A DNA stretch of 64,000 nt from Citrobacter farmeri (GTDB lineage Bacteria > Pseudomonadota > Gammaproteobacteria > Enterobacterales > Enterobacteriaceae), in the NCBI RefSeq assembly GCF_019048065.1, contig NZ_CP077291.1:248001-312000 (forward strand). The letters run 5' to 3'. Position numbers and translations under genes: made by a program. Positions 19,600 to 32,954 of the stretch are shown in pieces. Numbering within the stretch: position 1 is the first letter of the stretch; each line of letters starts with the position of its first letter. The notes under the pieces were generated by a model, which searched no databases, was not told the origin of the DNA, and was given only the letters and a program-made list of their open reading frames with translations.

Positions 19600-19634
19600 G
19601 GACCGGATGAGGCGCGGCGCGTCATCATCCGGTA
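19600..19634. repeat. Single REP-like palindrome between yijD and trmA
   Basis: An imperfect palindrome (accggatgaggcgcggcgcg, then tcatcatccggt) in the gap between the convergent yijD and trmA genes. It resembles one REP unit and could act as a bidirectional transcript end. Confidence 0.75.
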
Positions 19635-19641
19635 CCGGAAA

Positions 19642-20742
19642 TTACTTCGCCGTCAACAACACCCCACATTCCATATGATGCGTATACGGAAACTGATCAA
19701 ACAGCGCCAGGCGTGAGATGTTATGCGTCTGGCTTAACGTTTCCAGGTTCTTACACAATGTCTCTGGGTTACATGAGATATAGAGAATGCGCGGGTAGGC
19801 CTGCACCATTTTCTCCGTCTCGCTGTCCAGACCGCTGCGGGGCGGATCGACAAAAATCGTTTCGCACTGATAGCTTTTCAGATCGATGCCCTGCAAGCGG
19901 TTAAACTCGCGTACGCCGTTCATCGCCTGCGTAAACTCTTCCGCCGCCATGCGGATAATCTGCACGTTATCAATCTGATTCGCCGCAATGTTGTATTGCG
20001 CGGCGGCAACCGATGGCTTGGCGATTTCGGTCGCCAGTACGCGCTCAAAGTTGCGCGCCAGCGCGAGTGAAAAGTTGCCATTTCCGCAGTACAGTTCAAG
20101 CAGATCGCCTTTCGATTCGCGGGTGACATCCAGCGCCCACTCCAGCATCTGAATGTTCATTGCCGCATTGGGCTGCGTAAAACTGTTCTCGACCTGACGA
20201 TAGACCATCTCTTTGCCCGCGACCGGCAAGCGTTCGTCGATGTAATCCTGGTCCAGCGCGATTTTCGTTTTCGTCGCGCGACCAATCAAATGCACATTCA
20301 GGTTCTGCGCACGCAGCGCATCGCGCAACGCTTCGGCGGCTTCACGCCACTCATCGTCCAGCTTTTTATGATACAGCAGCGAAACCACCGCCTGATTGCT
20401 CATCGTGGTGAGATAATCAATCTGGAACAGCTTATGGCGCAGTACGCGGTTGTCGCGCACGCCTGCGATCATCGCGGTCATCAACTGGTTGATCAGTTCA
20501 CTCGCCGCCGGGAAGCTGTCGACGCGGATCCGGCTTTTGCTCTGCTGGTCAAAAATGATGTGATACAGGTCGTCACCGTCGTGCCAGATGCGGAACTCCG
20601 CACGCATACGGTAGTGACTGACCGGCGAGCGAAACACTTCCGGAACCAGGCCAGAAAAGGGCGCCATCATACTCTGCAAGCGCACCACTTTCTCGGCGAG
20701 CTGCGCGTCATACTGTTCTGTCGGAAGGTGTTCGGGGGTCAT
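19642..20742 (-). CDS. trmA: tRNA (uracil-5-)-methyltransferase
   Basis: TrmA makes 5-methyluridine at position 54 of the tRNA T-loop, using S-adenosylmethionine and a covalent cysteine intermediate. In the 366-residue protein the AdoMet site is [16 protein letters not shown] near residue 212, [10 protein letters not shown] lies near residue 297, and the nucleophile is the cysteine in [11 protein letters not shown] near residue 324. Start and length match E. coli. It is divergent from btuB, with the cobalamin riboswitch in the gap. Confidence 0.97.
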   Translation of the reverse strand: MTPEHLPTEQYDAQLAEKVVRLQSMMAPFSGLVPEVFRSPVSHYRMRAEFRIWHDGDDLYHIIFDQQSKSRIRVDSFPAASELINQLMTAMIAGVRDNRVLRHKLFQIDYLTTMSNQAVVSLLYHKKLDDEWREAAEALRDALRAQNLNVHLIGRATKTKIALDQDYIDERLPVAGKEMVYRQVENSFTQPNAAMNIQMLEWALDVTRESKGDLLELYCGNGNFSLALARNFERVLATEIAKPSVAAAQYNIAANQIDNVQIIRMAAEEFTQAMNGVREFNRLQGIDLKSYQCETIFVDPPRSGLDSETEKMVQAYPRILYISCNPETLCKNLETLSQTHNISRLALFDQFPYTHHMECGVLLTAK

Positions 20743-20845
20743 GATGTATCCTGAAAAATATAAGTACGCGGGGATTGTAGGGATTGCTCAACAGATGTCC
20801 AGACATTGATGACTTCCGATATTTAACAAACGCGCTGGACAGTAA

Positions 20846-21060
20846 GATGTTACAAACTGTAGCATCCGTGTGCCGGTCCTGTGAGTTAATAGGGAATCCA
20901 GTGTAAATCTGGAGCTGACGCGCAGCGGTAAGGAAAGGTGAGATGAGAGCGTAAGCAGACACTGCCCCTGGGCGGGAAGTCTTCATTTCTATTATCCCTG
21001 ACGGGGATACCTTCCAAGCCCGAAGACCTGCCGGCTAACGTCGCAACTGGTTTTCATCAT
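20846..21060 (+). promoter_or_regulatory. Cobalamin riboswitch in the btuB leader
   Basis: The btuB leader contains the conserved parts of an adenosylcobalamin riboswitch: gccggtcctgtgagttaata, gggaatccagtg, ctgacgcgcagcggtaagg, and the B12 box agcccgaagacctgccggc near 21017-21035. These match the E. coli btuB leader closely and in order. Ligand binding should hide the btuB ribosome-binding site and lower synthesis when B12 is plentiful. Confidence 0.95.
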
Positions 21061-21114
21061 CGCGTACTATCGGTGGGACCTGCGGCATCCTTCTTCTATT
21101 GTGGATGCTTTACA

Positions 21115-22953
21115 ATGATTAAAAAAACATCGCTGTTGACGGCGCTCTCCGTCACGGCCTTTTCGGGTTGGGCACAGGATGCCACCCCTGACACGCTTGT
21201 CGTGACGGCAAACCGCTTTCAGCAACCCGTTAATACCGTTCTGGCTCCAACTGACATTGTCACGCGTGAAGATATCGAACGCTGGCAGTCCCGAACCGTC
21301 CTTGATGTCATGCGTCGCCTGCCTGGCGTGGATGTGGCTCAGAATGGCGGCATGGGGCAAAGCTCTTCTCTGTTTGTGCGGGGTACCGAAGCGAAACACG
21401 TTCTGGTGTTAGTGGATGGTATTCCGGTCGCCCGTCCGGGCATTTCGAATAACTCCGATATAGACCAGATCCCGGTCTCGCTGGTGCAGCGTATCGAGTA
21501 TATCCGCGGCCCGCGTTCAGCGATTTATGGCTCTGGCGCGATTGGCGGCGTGGTGAACATTATCACCATGGCCGGTGAGGAGCGTTCGCAGATCAATGCT
21601 GGTGTGGGGTCAAAAGGTTATCAGCAATATGACGGCACTTACCGCCAACGTTTTGGCGATACCGTAGTGACCGCAGCCGGGGCGTATCAGACCACCAAAG
21701 GCTTCGATGTGCAGCCACGCTCCAGCTACAGCGGCGACAGCGATCGTGATGGCTATCGCAATAAGCTGTTCTGGGGAGGCGTTGAGCACAAATTTAACGA
21801 TCAATTCGATGGTTACTTCCGTGGCTACGGCTATGCCAGTAATGCCGATTATGACCAGGGGAAATGGGGTTATGACGGCGGAAACGACGAGCATCAGAAT
21901 TATACCCAGTCGTGGGATACGGGGCTGCGCTTCAATTCCGGTATCTACTCTTCGCAACTGGTCGCCAACTACCAGCGTATTAAGGACTATAACTACAGCA
22001 GCCTGAACGGGCGCTATGCGACAGGTTACAGTCTTGATGACATGGAGCAGCGCTATGTCCAGTGGGGCAACAACGTTATTGTTGGGCATGGTGCTGTCAG
22101 CGCGGGCGTCGACTGGAAGCAAGAAAAGCTAATGTCCTTTGGCGAGTATGGGACAGACAACTATAAGCGTGATAACACGGGGCTCTACCTGACCGGGCAA
22201 CAGCAGATTGATAGCGTGACGCTGGAAGCGTCTGGTCGTGAGGACCATGACGACCAGTTTGGCTGGCATGGTACCTGGCAAACGGCGGCGGGCTGGCAGT
22301 TTGTTGATGACTATAAGGTAACGCTCTCCTATGGCACAGGTTTCCTTGCGCCTTCACTGGGCCAACAGTTTGGTGCAGAGCGCTTTGGTATCGCCTCGAA
22401 CCCGAACCTGAAGCCGGAAGAGTCAAAGCAGTGGGAGGCTGGGTTAGAAGGGCTGACCGGTCCGCTTGACTGGCGCTTGTCGACCTATCGCTACAAAATC
22501 CAGAATCTGATCGACTACAACAACAATACCTACTTCAACGTCAAATCCGCGACCATCAAAGGGCTGGAATGGACGGGGAACCTGACAACCGGTCCGGTCG
22601 ATCACCGCCTAACGTTGCAGTATGTGGATCCGCGCGATGATGAAACCGATCAGCAACTTTATCGCCGTGCGAAGCAGCAGGTGAAGTATGAGCTGAGCGG
22701 ACAGGTCTACGAGCTGGGCTGGGATGTGACCTATCAGTACATTGGTGAGCGTTACGATTACGACTATGACAATTCCCGTAAGGTGAAAATGGGCGGACTG
22801 AGCGTGTGGGACATCGGACTTTCATATCCGGTCACCTCACATCTCATAGTTCGTGGTAAAATAGCCAACCTGTTCGATAAAGATTACGAGACAGTTTATG
22901 GCTACCAAACTGCAGGACGGGAATACACCTTGTCTGGCAGCTACACCTTCTGA
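21115..22953 (+). CDS. btuB: Outer-membrane vitamin B12 receptor
   Basis: BtuB is the TonB-dependent 22-strand barrel that brings cobalamins across the outer membrane; it is also a phage and colicin receptor in E. coli. The 612-residue protein has a signal peptide (cleavage near SGWA, residue 20), the TonB box DTLVVTA at about residues 26-32, the plug segment IEYIRGPRSAIYGSGAIGGVVNI in the first quarter, and a C-terminal phenylalanine strand ending GSYTF. I chose the ATG at 21115 (MIKKTSLLTAL), after the riboswitch. Its end overlaps murI by 56 bases in another frame. Confidence 0.97.
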   Translation: MIKKTSLLTALSVTAFSGWAQDATPDTLVVTANRFQQPVNTVLAPTDIVTREDIERWQSRTVLDVMRRLPGVDVAQNGGMGQSSSLFVRGTEAKHVLVLVDGIPVARPGISNNSDIDQIPVSLVQRIEYIRGPRSAIYGSGAIGGVVNIITMAGEERSQINAGVGSKGYQQYDGTYRQRFGDTVVTAAGAYQTTKGFDVQPRSSYSGDSDRDGYRNKLFWGGVEHKFNDQFDGYFRGYGYASNADYDQGKWGYDGGNDEHQNYTQSWDTGLRFNSGIYSSQLVANYQRIKDYNYSSLNGRYATGYSLDDMEQRYVQWGNNVIVGHGAVSAGVDWKQEKLMSFGEYGTDNYKRDNTGLYLTGQQQIDSVTLEASGREDHDDQFGWHGTWQTAAGWQFVDDYKVTLSYGTGFLAPSLGQQFGAERFGIASNPNLKPEESKQWEAGLEGLTGPLDWRLSTYRYKIQNLIDYNNNTYFNVKSATIKGLEWTGNLTTGPVDHRLTLQYVDPRDDETDQQLYRRAKQQVKYELSGQVYELGWDVTYQYIGERYDYDYDNSRKVKMGGLSVWDIGLSYPVTSHLIVRGKIANLFDKDYETVYGYQTAGREYTLSGSYTF

Positions 22954-23749
22954 TCCACGCCCCACCGTGCTGGTATTTGATTCCGGTGTCGGTGGGCTGT
23001 CGGTCTATGATGAGATCCGGCATCTCCTGCCGGATCTCCACTATATCTACGCTTTCGATAACGTGGCTTTTCCTTATGGGGAGAAGAGTGAGGCGTTTAT
23101 CGTTGAGCGCGTTGTTGAGATCGTGACGGCGGTACAGCAGCGCTATCCTCTTTCCCTGGCAGTTATCGCCTGTAACACGGCCAGTACGGTCTCCCTTCCG
23201 GCCTTGCGTGAGAAGTTTGCTTTCCCGGTCGTGGGCGTGGTACCGGCGATCAAACCGGCGGCACGTCTGACGGCAAATGGTGTTGTCGGGCTGCTGGCAA
23301 CACGCGGGACGGTGAAGCGTCCTTATACGCATGAGCTGATTGCGCGCTTTGCGAATGAGTGCCAGATCGCCATGCTGGGGTCAGCAGAACTGGTGGAGCT
23401 GGCGGAAGCGAAGTTGCATGGCGAGCCAGTGCCGCTGGAAGAGTTGCAACGGATTCTGCGTCCATGGCTGCGGATGCCGGAACCGCCTGATACGGTGGTG
23501 CTTGGTTGCACCCATTTCCCTTTGTTACAGGAAGAACTCTTACAGGTTCTGCCTGAAGGGACGCGACTGGTAGATTCCGGTGCGGCCATTGCGCGCCGCA
23601 CGGCCTGGTTACTGGAGCATGAAGCGCCGGATGCGAAATCAGCAGATGCCAATATTGCCTATTGCATGGCGATGACGCCGGAAACTGAGCAATTGTTACC
23701 CGTTTTGCAGCGCTACGGCTTTGAATCGCTCGAAAAACTGGCAGTCTAA
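22898..23749 (+). CDS. murI: Glutamate racemase
   Basis: MurI supplies D-glutamate for peptidoglycan by cofactor-free racemisation. The 283-residue protein has the two catalytic cysteines in VIACNTAST near residue 92 and VLGCTHFPLL near residue 204, and the N-terminal FDSGVGGLSVYDEI. It begins MATKLQDGNTPCLAA like the E. coli enzyme and so starts inside btuB, overlapping it by 56 bases. The C-terminus (EKLAV) is slightly shorter than in E. coli. The rRNA operon promoter lies directly downstream. Confidence 0.97.
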   Translation: MATKLQDGNTPCLAATPSDPRPTVLVFDSGVGGLSVYDEIRHLLPDLHYIYAFDNVAFPYGEKSEAFIVERVVEIVTAVQQRYPLSLAVIACNTASTVSLPALREKFAFPVVGVVPAIKPAARLTANGVVGLLATRGTVKRPYTHELIARFANECQIAMLGSAELVELAEAKLHGEPVPLEELQRILRPWLRMPEPPDTVVLGCTHFPLLQEELLQVLPEGTRLVDSGAAIARRTAWLLEHEAPDAKSADANIAYCMAMTPETEQLLPVLQRYGFESLEKLAV

Positions 23750-23800
23750 ACCTGTTTTGGGTAAATATTGCGCACTCGGAAGATTATTTTAAATTTCCCC

Positions 23801-23828
23801 TTGTCAGCCCGAAATAACTCCCTATAAT
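23801..23828 (+). promoter_or_regulatory. rRNA operon promoter P1
   Basis: A -35 box ttgtca at 23801-23806 and a -10 box tataat at 23823-23828 with a 16-base spacer, the hallmark of growth-rate-controlled rrn P1 promoters. The AT-rich stretch just upstream (attattttaaattt) fits an UP element, and a GC-rich discriminator follows the -10 box. Confidence 0.93.
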
Positions 23829-23919
23829 GCGCCTCCACTGACACGGAACAACGGCACGCAAGCCGCCGGGTCAGCGGGGTTCAGCGATGAACGCCCACAG
23901 AGAAAAGCGAAATAAATGC

Positions 23920-23996
23920 TTGACTCTGAAGCGGGAAAGCGTATTATGCACACCCCGCGCCGCTGAGAAAAAGCGAAGCGGCACTGCTCTTTAACA
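23920..23996 (+). promoter_or_regulatory. rRNA operon promoter P2 and boxA antiterminator
   Basis: P2 has ttgact at 23920-23925 and tattat at 23942-23947 with a 16-base spacer. Downstream comes a small hairpin (gctgagaaaaagc) and then boxA, tgctctttaaca at 23985-23996, which recruits the NusB-NusE antitermination complex. The remaining leader up to 24126 is typical rrn leader with RNase III pairing sequences and no gene. Confidence 0.9.
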
Positions 23997-24126
23997 ATTT
24001 ATCAGACAATCTGTGTGGGCACTCAAAGTGACATGGATTCTTAACGTCGCAAGACGAAAAATGAATACCAAGTCTCTGAGTGAACACGTAATTCATTACG
24101 AAGTTTAATTCACGAGCATCAAACTT

Positions 24127-25668
<1,542 letters not shown>

Positions 25669-25737
25669 CCTTAAAGAACCTGCCTTTGTAGTGTCCACAC
25701 AGATTGTCTGATGAAAAACGAGCAGTAAAACCTCTAC

Positions 25738-25814
<77 letters not shown>

Positions 25815-25923
25815 AATTCGCTCCCGTGCTTTGTTGTGGCAATGCTCGCATACTTCAGTATGCTTCGCCTCACCACGCCGCGCCCGGAAACGAATTAGGG
25901 ACGAGGTTTTAACTACACTGTAT

Positions 25924-25999
25924 GGGGCTATAGCTCAGCTGGGAGAGCGCCTGCTTTGCACGCAGGAGGTCTGCGGTTCGATCCCGCATAGCTCCACCA
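25924..25999 (+). tRNA. alaT-like: tRNA-Ala (anticodon TGC)
   Basis: A 76-base tRNA with encoded CCA. The acceptor stem ggggcta pairs with tagctcc, the anticodon loop ctttgcacg gives TGC, and the T-arm is gcggttcgatcccgc. It is the usual partner of spacer tRNA-Ile. The 109-base gap between the two tRNAs holds a small palindrome, gcatacttcagtatgc, near 25849, probably part of spacer processing structure. Confidence 0.98.
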
Positions 26000-26171
26000 T
26001 ACTGTAGAACGTAATCAAGAAAACTTCAGAGTGTACCTGAAAGGGTTCACTGCGAAGTTTTGCTCTTTAAAAATCTGGATCAAGCTGAAAATTGAAACGA
26101 CACATCTTTAATGGTGTGTTCGAGTCTCTCAAATTTTCGCAATCATGAAGTGAAACATCTTCGGGTTGTGA

Positions 26172-29078
<2,907 letters not shown>

Positions 29079-29171
29079 ACAACGCCGAAGATGTTTTGGC
29101 GTGAGAGACATCAATATCAGCTTGATAACAGATTATGTCACTTCGTGGAAACGGGGTGATGAAACAGAATT

Positions 29172-29291
29172 TGCCTGGCGGCAGTAGCGCGGTGGTCCCA
29201 CCTGACCCCATGCCGAACTCAGAAGTGAAACGCCGTAGCGCCGATGGTAGTGTGGGGTCTCCCCATGTGAGAGTAGGGAACTGCCAGGCAT
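29172..29291 (+). rRNA. rrf: 5S ribosomal RNA
   Basis: A 120-base gene from tgcctggcggcagtagc to ggaactgccaggcat, whose ends pair with each other. It is nearly identical to E. coli 5S. It lies 93 bases after the 23S end, with no distal tRNA following. Confidence 0.99.
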
Positions 29292-29303
29292 CAAATAAAC
29301 AAG

Positions 29304-29335
29304 AAAACCTCATGCGAAAGCATGGGGTTTTTTTG
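29304..29335 (+). terminator. rRNA operon terminator
   Basis: The stem aacctcatgc/gcatggggtt with a GAAA tetraloop is followed by seven T residues, just after the 5S gene. The next 70 bases, up to the yjaB stop, hold a second imperfect hairpin (acaaatgtgtcggaaacgg, then atttg) that resembles the spacer after rrnB T1 in E. coli. Confidence 0.92.
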
Positions 29336-29405
29336 TTTGTCTGCAGTTTGTCGGAGAGAGACGGCTCTGAGCAGGACAAATGTGTCGGAAACGGATTTGC
29401 ACCTG

Positions 29406-29843
29406 TCAGCGATATGCCAGATGCAATAACGGATATGGCCACCCAAGTTCATCGAGCTCTGCGCGCCCCGTCACCCTGAATCCTAATTTCTTATAGAATC
29501 CAACGGCTTGTTCATTCTGTTCGTTTACGTTAGTTGTCAACGTGGGTGCTAACGAAAGTGCATGCTCAATCAATAATTTACCCACGCCACAACCCCGGGC
29601 TTCGGGATCAACAAACAGCGCATCCATATGATCCCCGGTCAGTAACATAAACGCGACAGGCTCATCCTGCTCATCAGCGGCAACCCATAAAGGTGCTTCG
29701 GGCAAAAATGATCGGACTAACTTCTCCAGCTCAATACGGTACTCTTTAGACAGAAAATCATGAGTGGCGTCGACCGAACGACACCAGATCGCAATCAGTT
29801 TTTCCCCTTCATCATGCCGGGATCGGCGTATGTTAATAACCAT
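29406..29843 (-). CDS. yjaB: GNAT-family N-acetyltransferase YjaB
   Basis: A 145-residue acetyltransferase of the GNAT fold; E. coli YjaB binds acetyl-CoA but its substrate is unknown. The acetyl-CoA pyrophosphate loop is seen in VDPEARGCGVGKLL near residue 80, followed by the conserved NEQNEQAVGFYKKLGF near residue 107. The N-terminus MVINIRRSRHDEGE matches E. coli. It is divergent from metA, and its 3' end faces the rRNA operon. yjaA, which precedes yjaB in K-12, is absent. Confidence 0.93.
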   Translation of the reverse strand: MVINIRRSRHDEGEKLIAIWCRSVDATHDFLSKEYRIELEKLVRSFLPEAPLWVAADEQDEPVAFMLLTGDHMDALFVDPEARGCGVGKLLIEHALSLAPTLTTNVNEQNEQAVGFYKKLGFRVTGRAELDELGWPYPLLHLAYR

Positions 29844-29956
29844 ATTCTCTCCTTTTCGTTATGCTTATATTCTAACGTATTCGTCGTCGTGAAACTTTCT
29901 CACCTTTAACATGCAGACTCGACATTGGTGCGATTTCTGGTTATCTTCAGCTATCT

Positions 29957-29980
29957 GGATGTCTAAACGTTTAAACGTAT
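29957..29980 (+). promoter_or_regulatory. Tandem MetJ boxes upstream of metA
   Basis: Three adjacent 8-base units, ggatgtct, aaacgttt and aaacgtat, resemble the MetJ consensus AGACGTCT and lie 20-43 bases before the metA start. MetJ with S-adenosylmethionine binds such tandem boxes to repress methionine genes. Confidence 0.8.
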
Positions 29981-29999
29981 GTAATGAGGTTATCAGGTT

Positions 30000-30929
30000 A
30001 TGCCGATTCGCGTGATGGATGAGCTACCCGCCGTCAATTTCTTGCGTGAGGAAAATGTCTTTGTTATGACGACTTCCCGCGCTTCAGGTCAGGAAATTCG
30101 TCCGCTAAAGGTGCTTATCCTCAATCTGATGCCGAAGAAAATCGAAACGGAAAATCAGTTTTTGCGTCTTCTGTCGAACTCTCCGCTGCAGGTAGATGTT
30201 CAGTTACTGCGTATTGATGCCCGTGAGTCGCGTAATACGCCAGCCGAGCACCTGAACAACTTTTACTGCAACTTTGAGGATATCTGCGATCAGAACTTCG
30301 ATGGCCTGATCGTCACCGGCGCGCCGCTGGGTTTGGTAGAGTTCAATGACGTTGCCTACTGGCCACAGATCAAACAGGTGCTGGAGTGGGCGAAAGATCA
30401 TGTCACGTCAACGCTGTTTGTCTGTTGGGCGGTGCAAGCCGCGCTCAATATCCTCTATGGTATTCCGAAACAAACCCGCACCGATAAACTCTCTGGCGTT
30501 TATGAGCATCATATCCTTCACCCTCATGCGCTGCTGACGCGGGGTTTTGATGATTCATTCCTCGCCCCGCATTCTCGCTACGCTGACTTCCCGGCTGTGC
30601 TAATCCGTGACTACACCGATCTTGAAATCCTCGCTGAAACTGAGGATGGTGATGCCTACCTGTTTGCCAGCAAAGATAAACGCATTGCGTTTGTAACGGG
30701 CCATCCGGAATATGACGCCAACACGTTGGGCAGTGAATATTTTCGTGATGTGGAAGCCGGGTTAAACCCCGACGTTCCGTACAATTATTTTCCGAAAAAC
30801 GATCCCCAAAACAAACCTCGAGCAACCTGGCGAAGCCACGGTAATTTGCTGTTCATTAATTGGCTCAACTATTACGTCTATCAGATTACGCCATATGATC
30901 TGCGTCACATGAATCCAACGCTGGATTAA
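30000..30929 (+). CDS. metA: Homoserine O-succinyltransferase
   Basis: MetA transfers succinyl from succinyl-CoA to homoserine, the first committed step of methionine biosynthesis; in E. coli it is heat-labile and feedback-inhibited. The 309-residue protein has the catalytic cysteine in [11 protein letters not shown] near residue 142 and the catalytic His/Glu in [16 protein letters not shown] near residue 235. Start and length match E. coli. MetJ boxes lie upstream and a strong terminator downstream. Confidence 0.97.
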   Translation: MPIRVMDELPAVNFLREENVFVMTTSRASGQEIRPLKVLILNLMPKKIETENQFLRLLSNSPLQVDVQLLRIDARESRNTPAEHLNNFYCNFEDICDQNFDGLIVTGAPLGLVEFNDVAYWPQIKQVLEWAKDHVTSTLFVCWAVQAALNILYGIPKQTRTDKLSGVYEHHILHPHALLTRGFDDSFLAPHSRYADFPAVLIRDYTDLEILAETEDGDAYLFASKDKRIAFVTGHPEYDANTLGSEYFRDVEAGLNPDVPYNYFPKNDPQNKPRATWRSHGNLLFINWLNYYVYQITPYDLRHMNPTLD

Positions 30930-30973
30930 TCGTCTGTCGCTGACGATCCTAAAGCGTTTCAGCATATTGAATC

Positions 30974-30997
30974 AGGCACCTTCGGGTGCCTTTTTTA
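30974..30997 (+). terminator. Terminator after metA
   Basis: The perfect stem aggcacc/ggtgcct with loop ttcg is followed by six T residues, 45 bases after the metA stop. Confidence 0.93.
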
Positions 30998-31008
30998 TTT
31001 CCGAAATA

Positions 31009-31197
31009 CACCTCATCTTGTAATTAAACTTTATTTTTATTGTTATCAATAAGTTAATTGATAATTCAATTAAAAATGGAAATTGTTTTTGATTTTGGTT
31101 TTGAAATGAGTAGTCTTAGTTGTGCTGAACGAAAAGCACACAACGATCCTTCGTTCGCATTGGGAATGCTTTGTTATCAATGACGAGGAGTTACAGA
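31009..31197 (+). promoter_or_regulatory. aceBAK promoter region with IclR-type site
   Basis: An AT-rich stretch leads into gaaatgagtagtcttagttg and tgctgaacgaaaagcacaca, which follows the E. coli aceB promoter closely. A tggaaatt half-site starts at 31078 and resembles the IclR operator. IclR repression released by glyoxylate or pyruvate is expected. Exact operator bounds are uncertain. Confidence 0.65.
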
Positions 31198-32799
31198 ATG
31201 AATCAACAGGCAACGACTACCGATGAATTGATCTTTACCAGGCCTCATGGTGAGTCAGAGAAGCAGATCCTGACCGCTGAGGCGGTCGAGTTTCTCACTG
31301 AACTGGTGGCGCGCTTTACGGCAAAGCGTAATAAGTTGCTCGCGGCTCGTATTCAGCAGCAGCAGGATATCGACAACGGTATATTGCCTGATTTTATTTC
31401 GGAAACAGTTTCCATTAGAAATGATAACTGGAAAATTCGCGGTATTCCGGAGGATTTACAGGATCGTCGGGTTGAAATTACCGGGCCGGTTGAGCGCAAG
31501 ATGGTCATTAATGCGCTGAACGCGAATGTGAAGGTTTTTATGGCCGATTTCGAAGATTCGCTGGCGCCGGAATGGAGCAAGGTGATCGATGGGCATATCA
31601 ACCTGCGGGATGCAGTCAATGGCACCATCAGCTACACCAATGAAGCCGGTAAAATCTACCAGTTGAAGCCCAATCCGGCATTACTGATTTGTCGCGTGCG
31701 CGGCTTGCACCTGCCGGAAAAACATGTGACCTGGCGCGGTGAAGCGATCCCTGGCAGCTTGTTCGATTTTGCTCTGTATTTCTTCCATAACTACAAATCG
31801 TTGCTGGCCAAAGGCAGCGGTCCCTATTTTTACCTGCCAAAAACGCAGGCGTGGCAGGAAGCGGCCTGGTGGAGTGAAGTCTTCAGCTATACCGAAGATC
31901 GCTTCAACCTGGCACGCGGCACGATTAAAGCCACACTGCTGATTGAAACCCTGCCGGCAGTGTTCCAGATGGATGAGATCCTTCACGCGCTGCGCGATCA
32001 TATCGTCGGTCTGAACTGTGGGCGCTGGGATTACATTTTCAGCTATATCAAAACCTTGAAGAATCACCCAGATCGCGTTCTGCCTGACCGTCAGGTGGTG
32101 ACGATGGATAAGCCTTTCCTCAGCGCCTATTCGCGTCTGTTGATTAAAACCTGCCATAAACGTGGTGCCTTTGCGATGGGCGGTATGGCGGCATTCATCC
32201 CGAGTAAGGATGTTGAACGCAACAATCAGGTGCTCAGTAAGGTGAAAGCGGATAAAGCGCTGGAGGCCAATAACGGCCACGATGGCACGTGGATCGCGCA
32301 TCCGGGGCTGGCGGACACCGCGATGGCGGTCTTCAACGAGGTGCTGGGCGAGAACAAAAACCAATTGTTTGTGACCCGTGATGAAGACGCGCCGATTACC
32401 GCAGAACAATTACTGGCACCGTGTGAAGGTGAGCGCACTGAAGAGGGGATGCGCGCCAATATTCGCGTTGCGGTGCAGTACATCGAAGCGTGGATCTCCG
32501 GCAACGGCTGCGTGCCGATTTATGGCCTGATGGAAGATGCGGCAACAGCGGAAATTTCCCGAACGTCAATCTGGCAGTGGATCCATCACGAGAAAACCCT
32601 GAGCAATGGCAAACCGGTCACCAAAGCGCTGTTCCGCCAAATGCTGGCTGAAGAGATGCGTGTCATCCAGGACGAACTGGGCGAACACCGCTACAGCAGC
32701 GGCCGTTTTGACGATGCCGCGCGCCTGATGGAACAAATCACCACCTCGGACGAATTAATCGATTTCCTGACGTTGCCAGGCTACCGCCTGCTGGCTTAA
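31198..32799 (+). CDS. aceB: Malate synthase A
   Basis: AceB condenses glyoxylate with acetyl-CoA to malate, the second step of the glyoxylate bypass used on acetate. The 533-residue protein follows E. coli AceB throughout, with KVFMADFEDSLAP near residue 107, the substrate-loop region LNCGRWDYIFSYIK near residue 274 and NGHDGTWIAHPGLAD near residue 356; it ends GYRLLA. I chose the ATG at 31198 (MNQQATTTDEL), after an acgagga site. It is first in aceBAK. Confidence 0.97.
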   Translation: MNQQATTTDELIFTRPHGESEKQILTAEAVEFLTELVARFTAKRNKLLAARIQQQQDIDNGILPDFISETVSIRNDNWKIRGIPEDLQDRRVEITGPVERKMVINALNANVKVFMADFEDSLAPEWSKVIDGHINLRDAVNGTISYTNEAGKIYQLKPNPALLICRVRGLHLPEKHVTWRGEAIPGSLFDFALYFFHNYKSLLAKGSGPYFYLPKTQAWQEAAWWSEVFSYTEDRFNLARGTIKATLLIETLPAVFQMDEILHALRDHIVGLNCGRWDYIFSYIKTLKNHPDRVLPDRQVVTMDKPFLSAYSRLLIKTCHKRGAFAMGGMAAFIPSKDVERNNQVLSKVKADKALEANNGHDGTWIAHPGLADTAMAVFNEVLGENKNQLFVTRDEDAPITAEQLLAPCEGERTEEGMRANIRVAVQYIEAWISGNGCVPIYGLMEDAATAEISRTSIWQWIHHEKTLSNGKPVTKALFRQMLAEEMRVIQDELGEHRYSSGRFDDAARLMEQITTSDELIDFLTLPGYRLLA

Positions 32800-32838
32800 T
32801 TGCCCAGGCTATTTTGTTCGCCATTTTGGCCCGGGCAG

Positions 32839-32884
32839 TGCGCAAAATCCCCACGTACTTTTAGTACGTTCCGGTTTTTGCGCA
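32839..32884. other. Hairpin in the aceB-aceA intergenic region
   Basis: The gap between aceB and aceA holds a nested palindrome: tgcgcaaaa at 32839 pairs with ttttgcgca ending at 32884, and inside it acgtac pairs with gtacgt around a tttta loop. It lacks a trailing T-run, so it is more likely an mRNA-stabilising or processing structure than a terminator. Confidence 0.7.
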
Positions 32885-32954
32885 CAGGCCGCGACCAAAC
32901 TGCCTTCACCAATAACGCCTGGGAAGCCAGGAAGATAATATGGAGCATCTGCAC

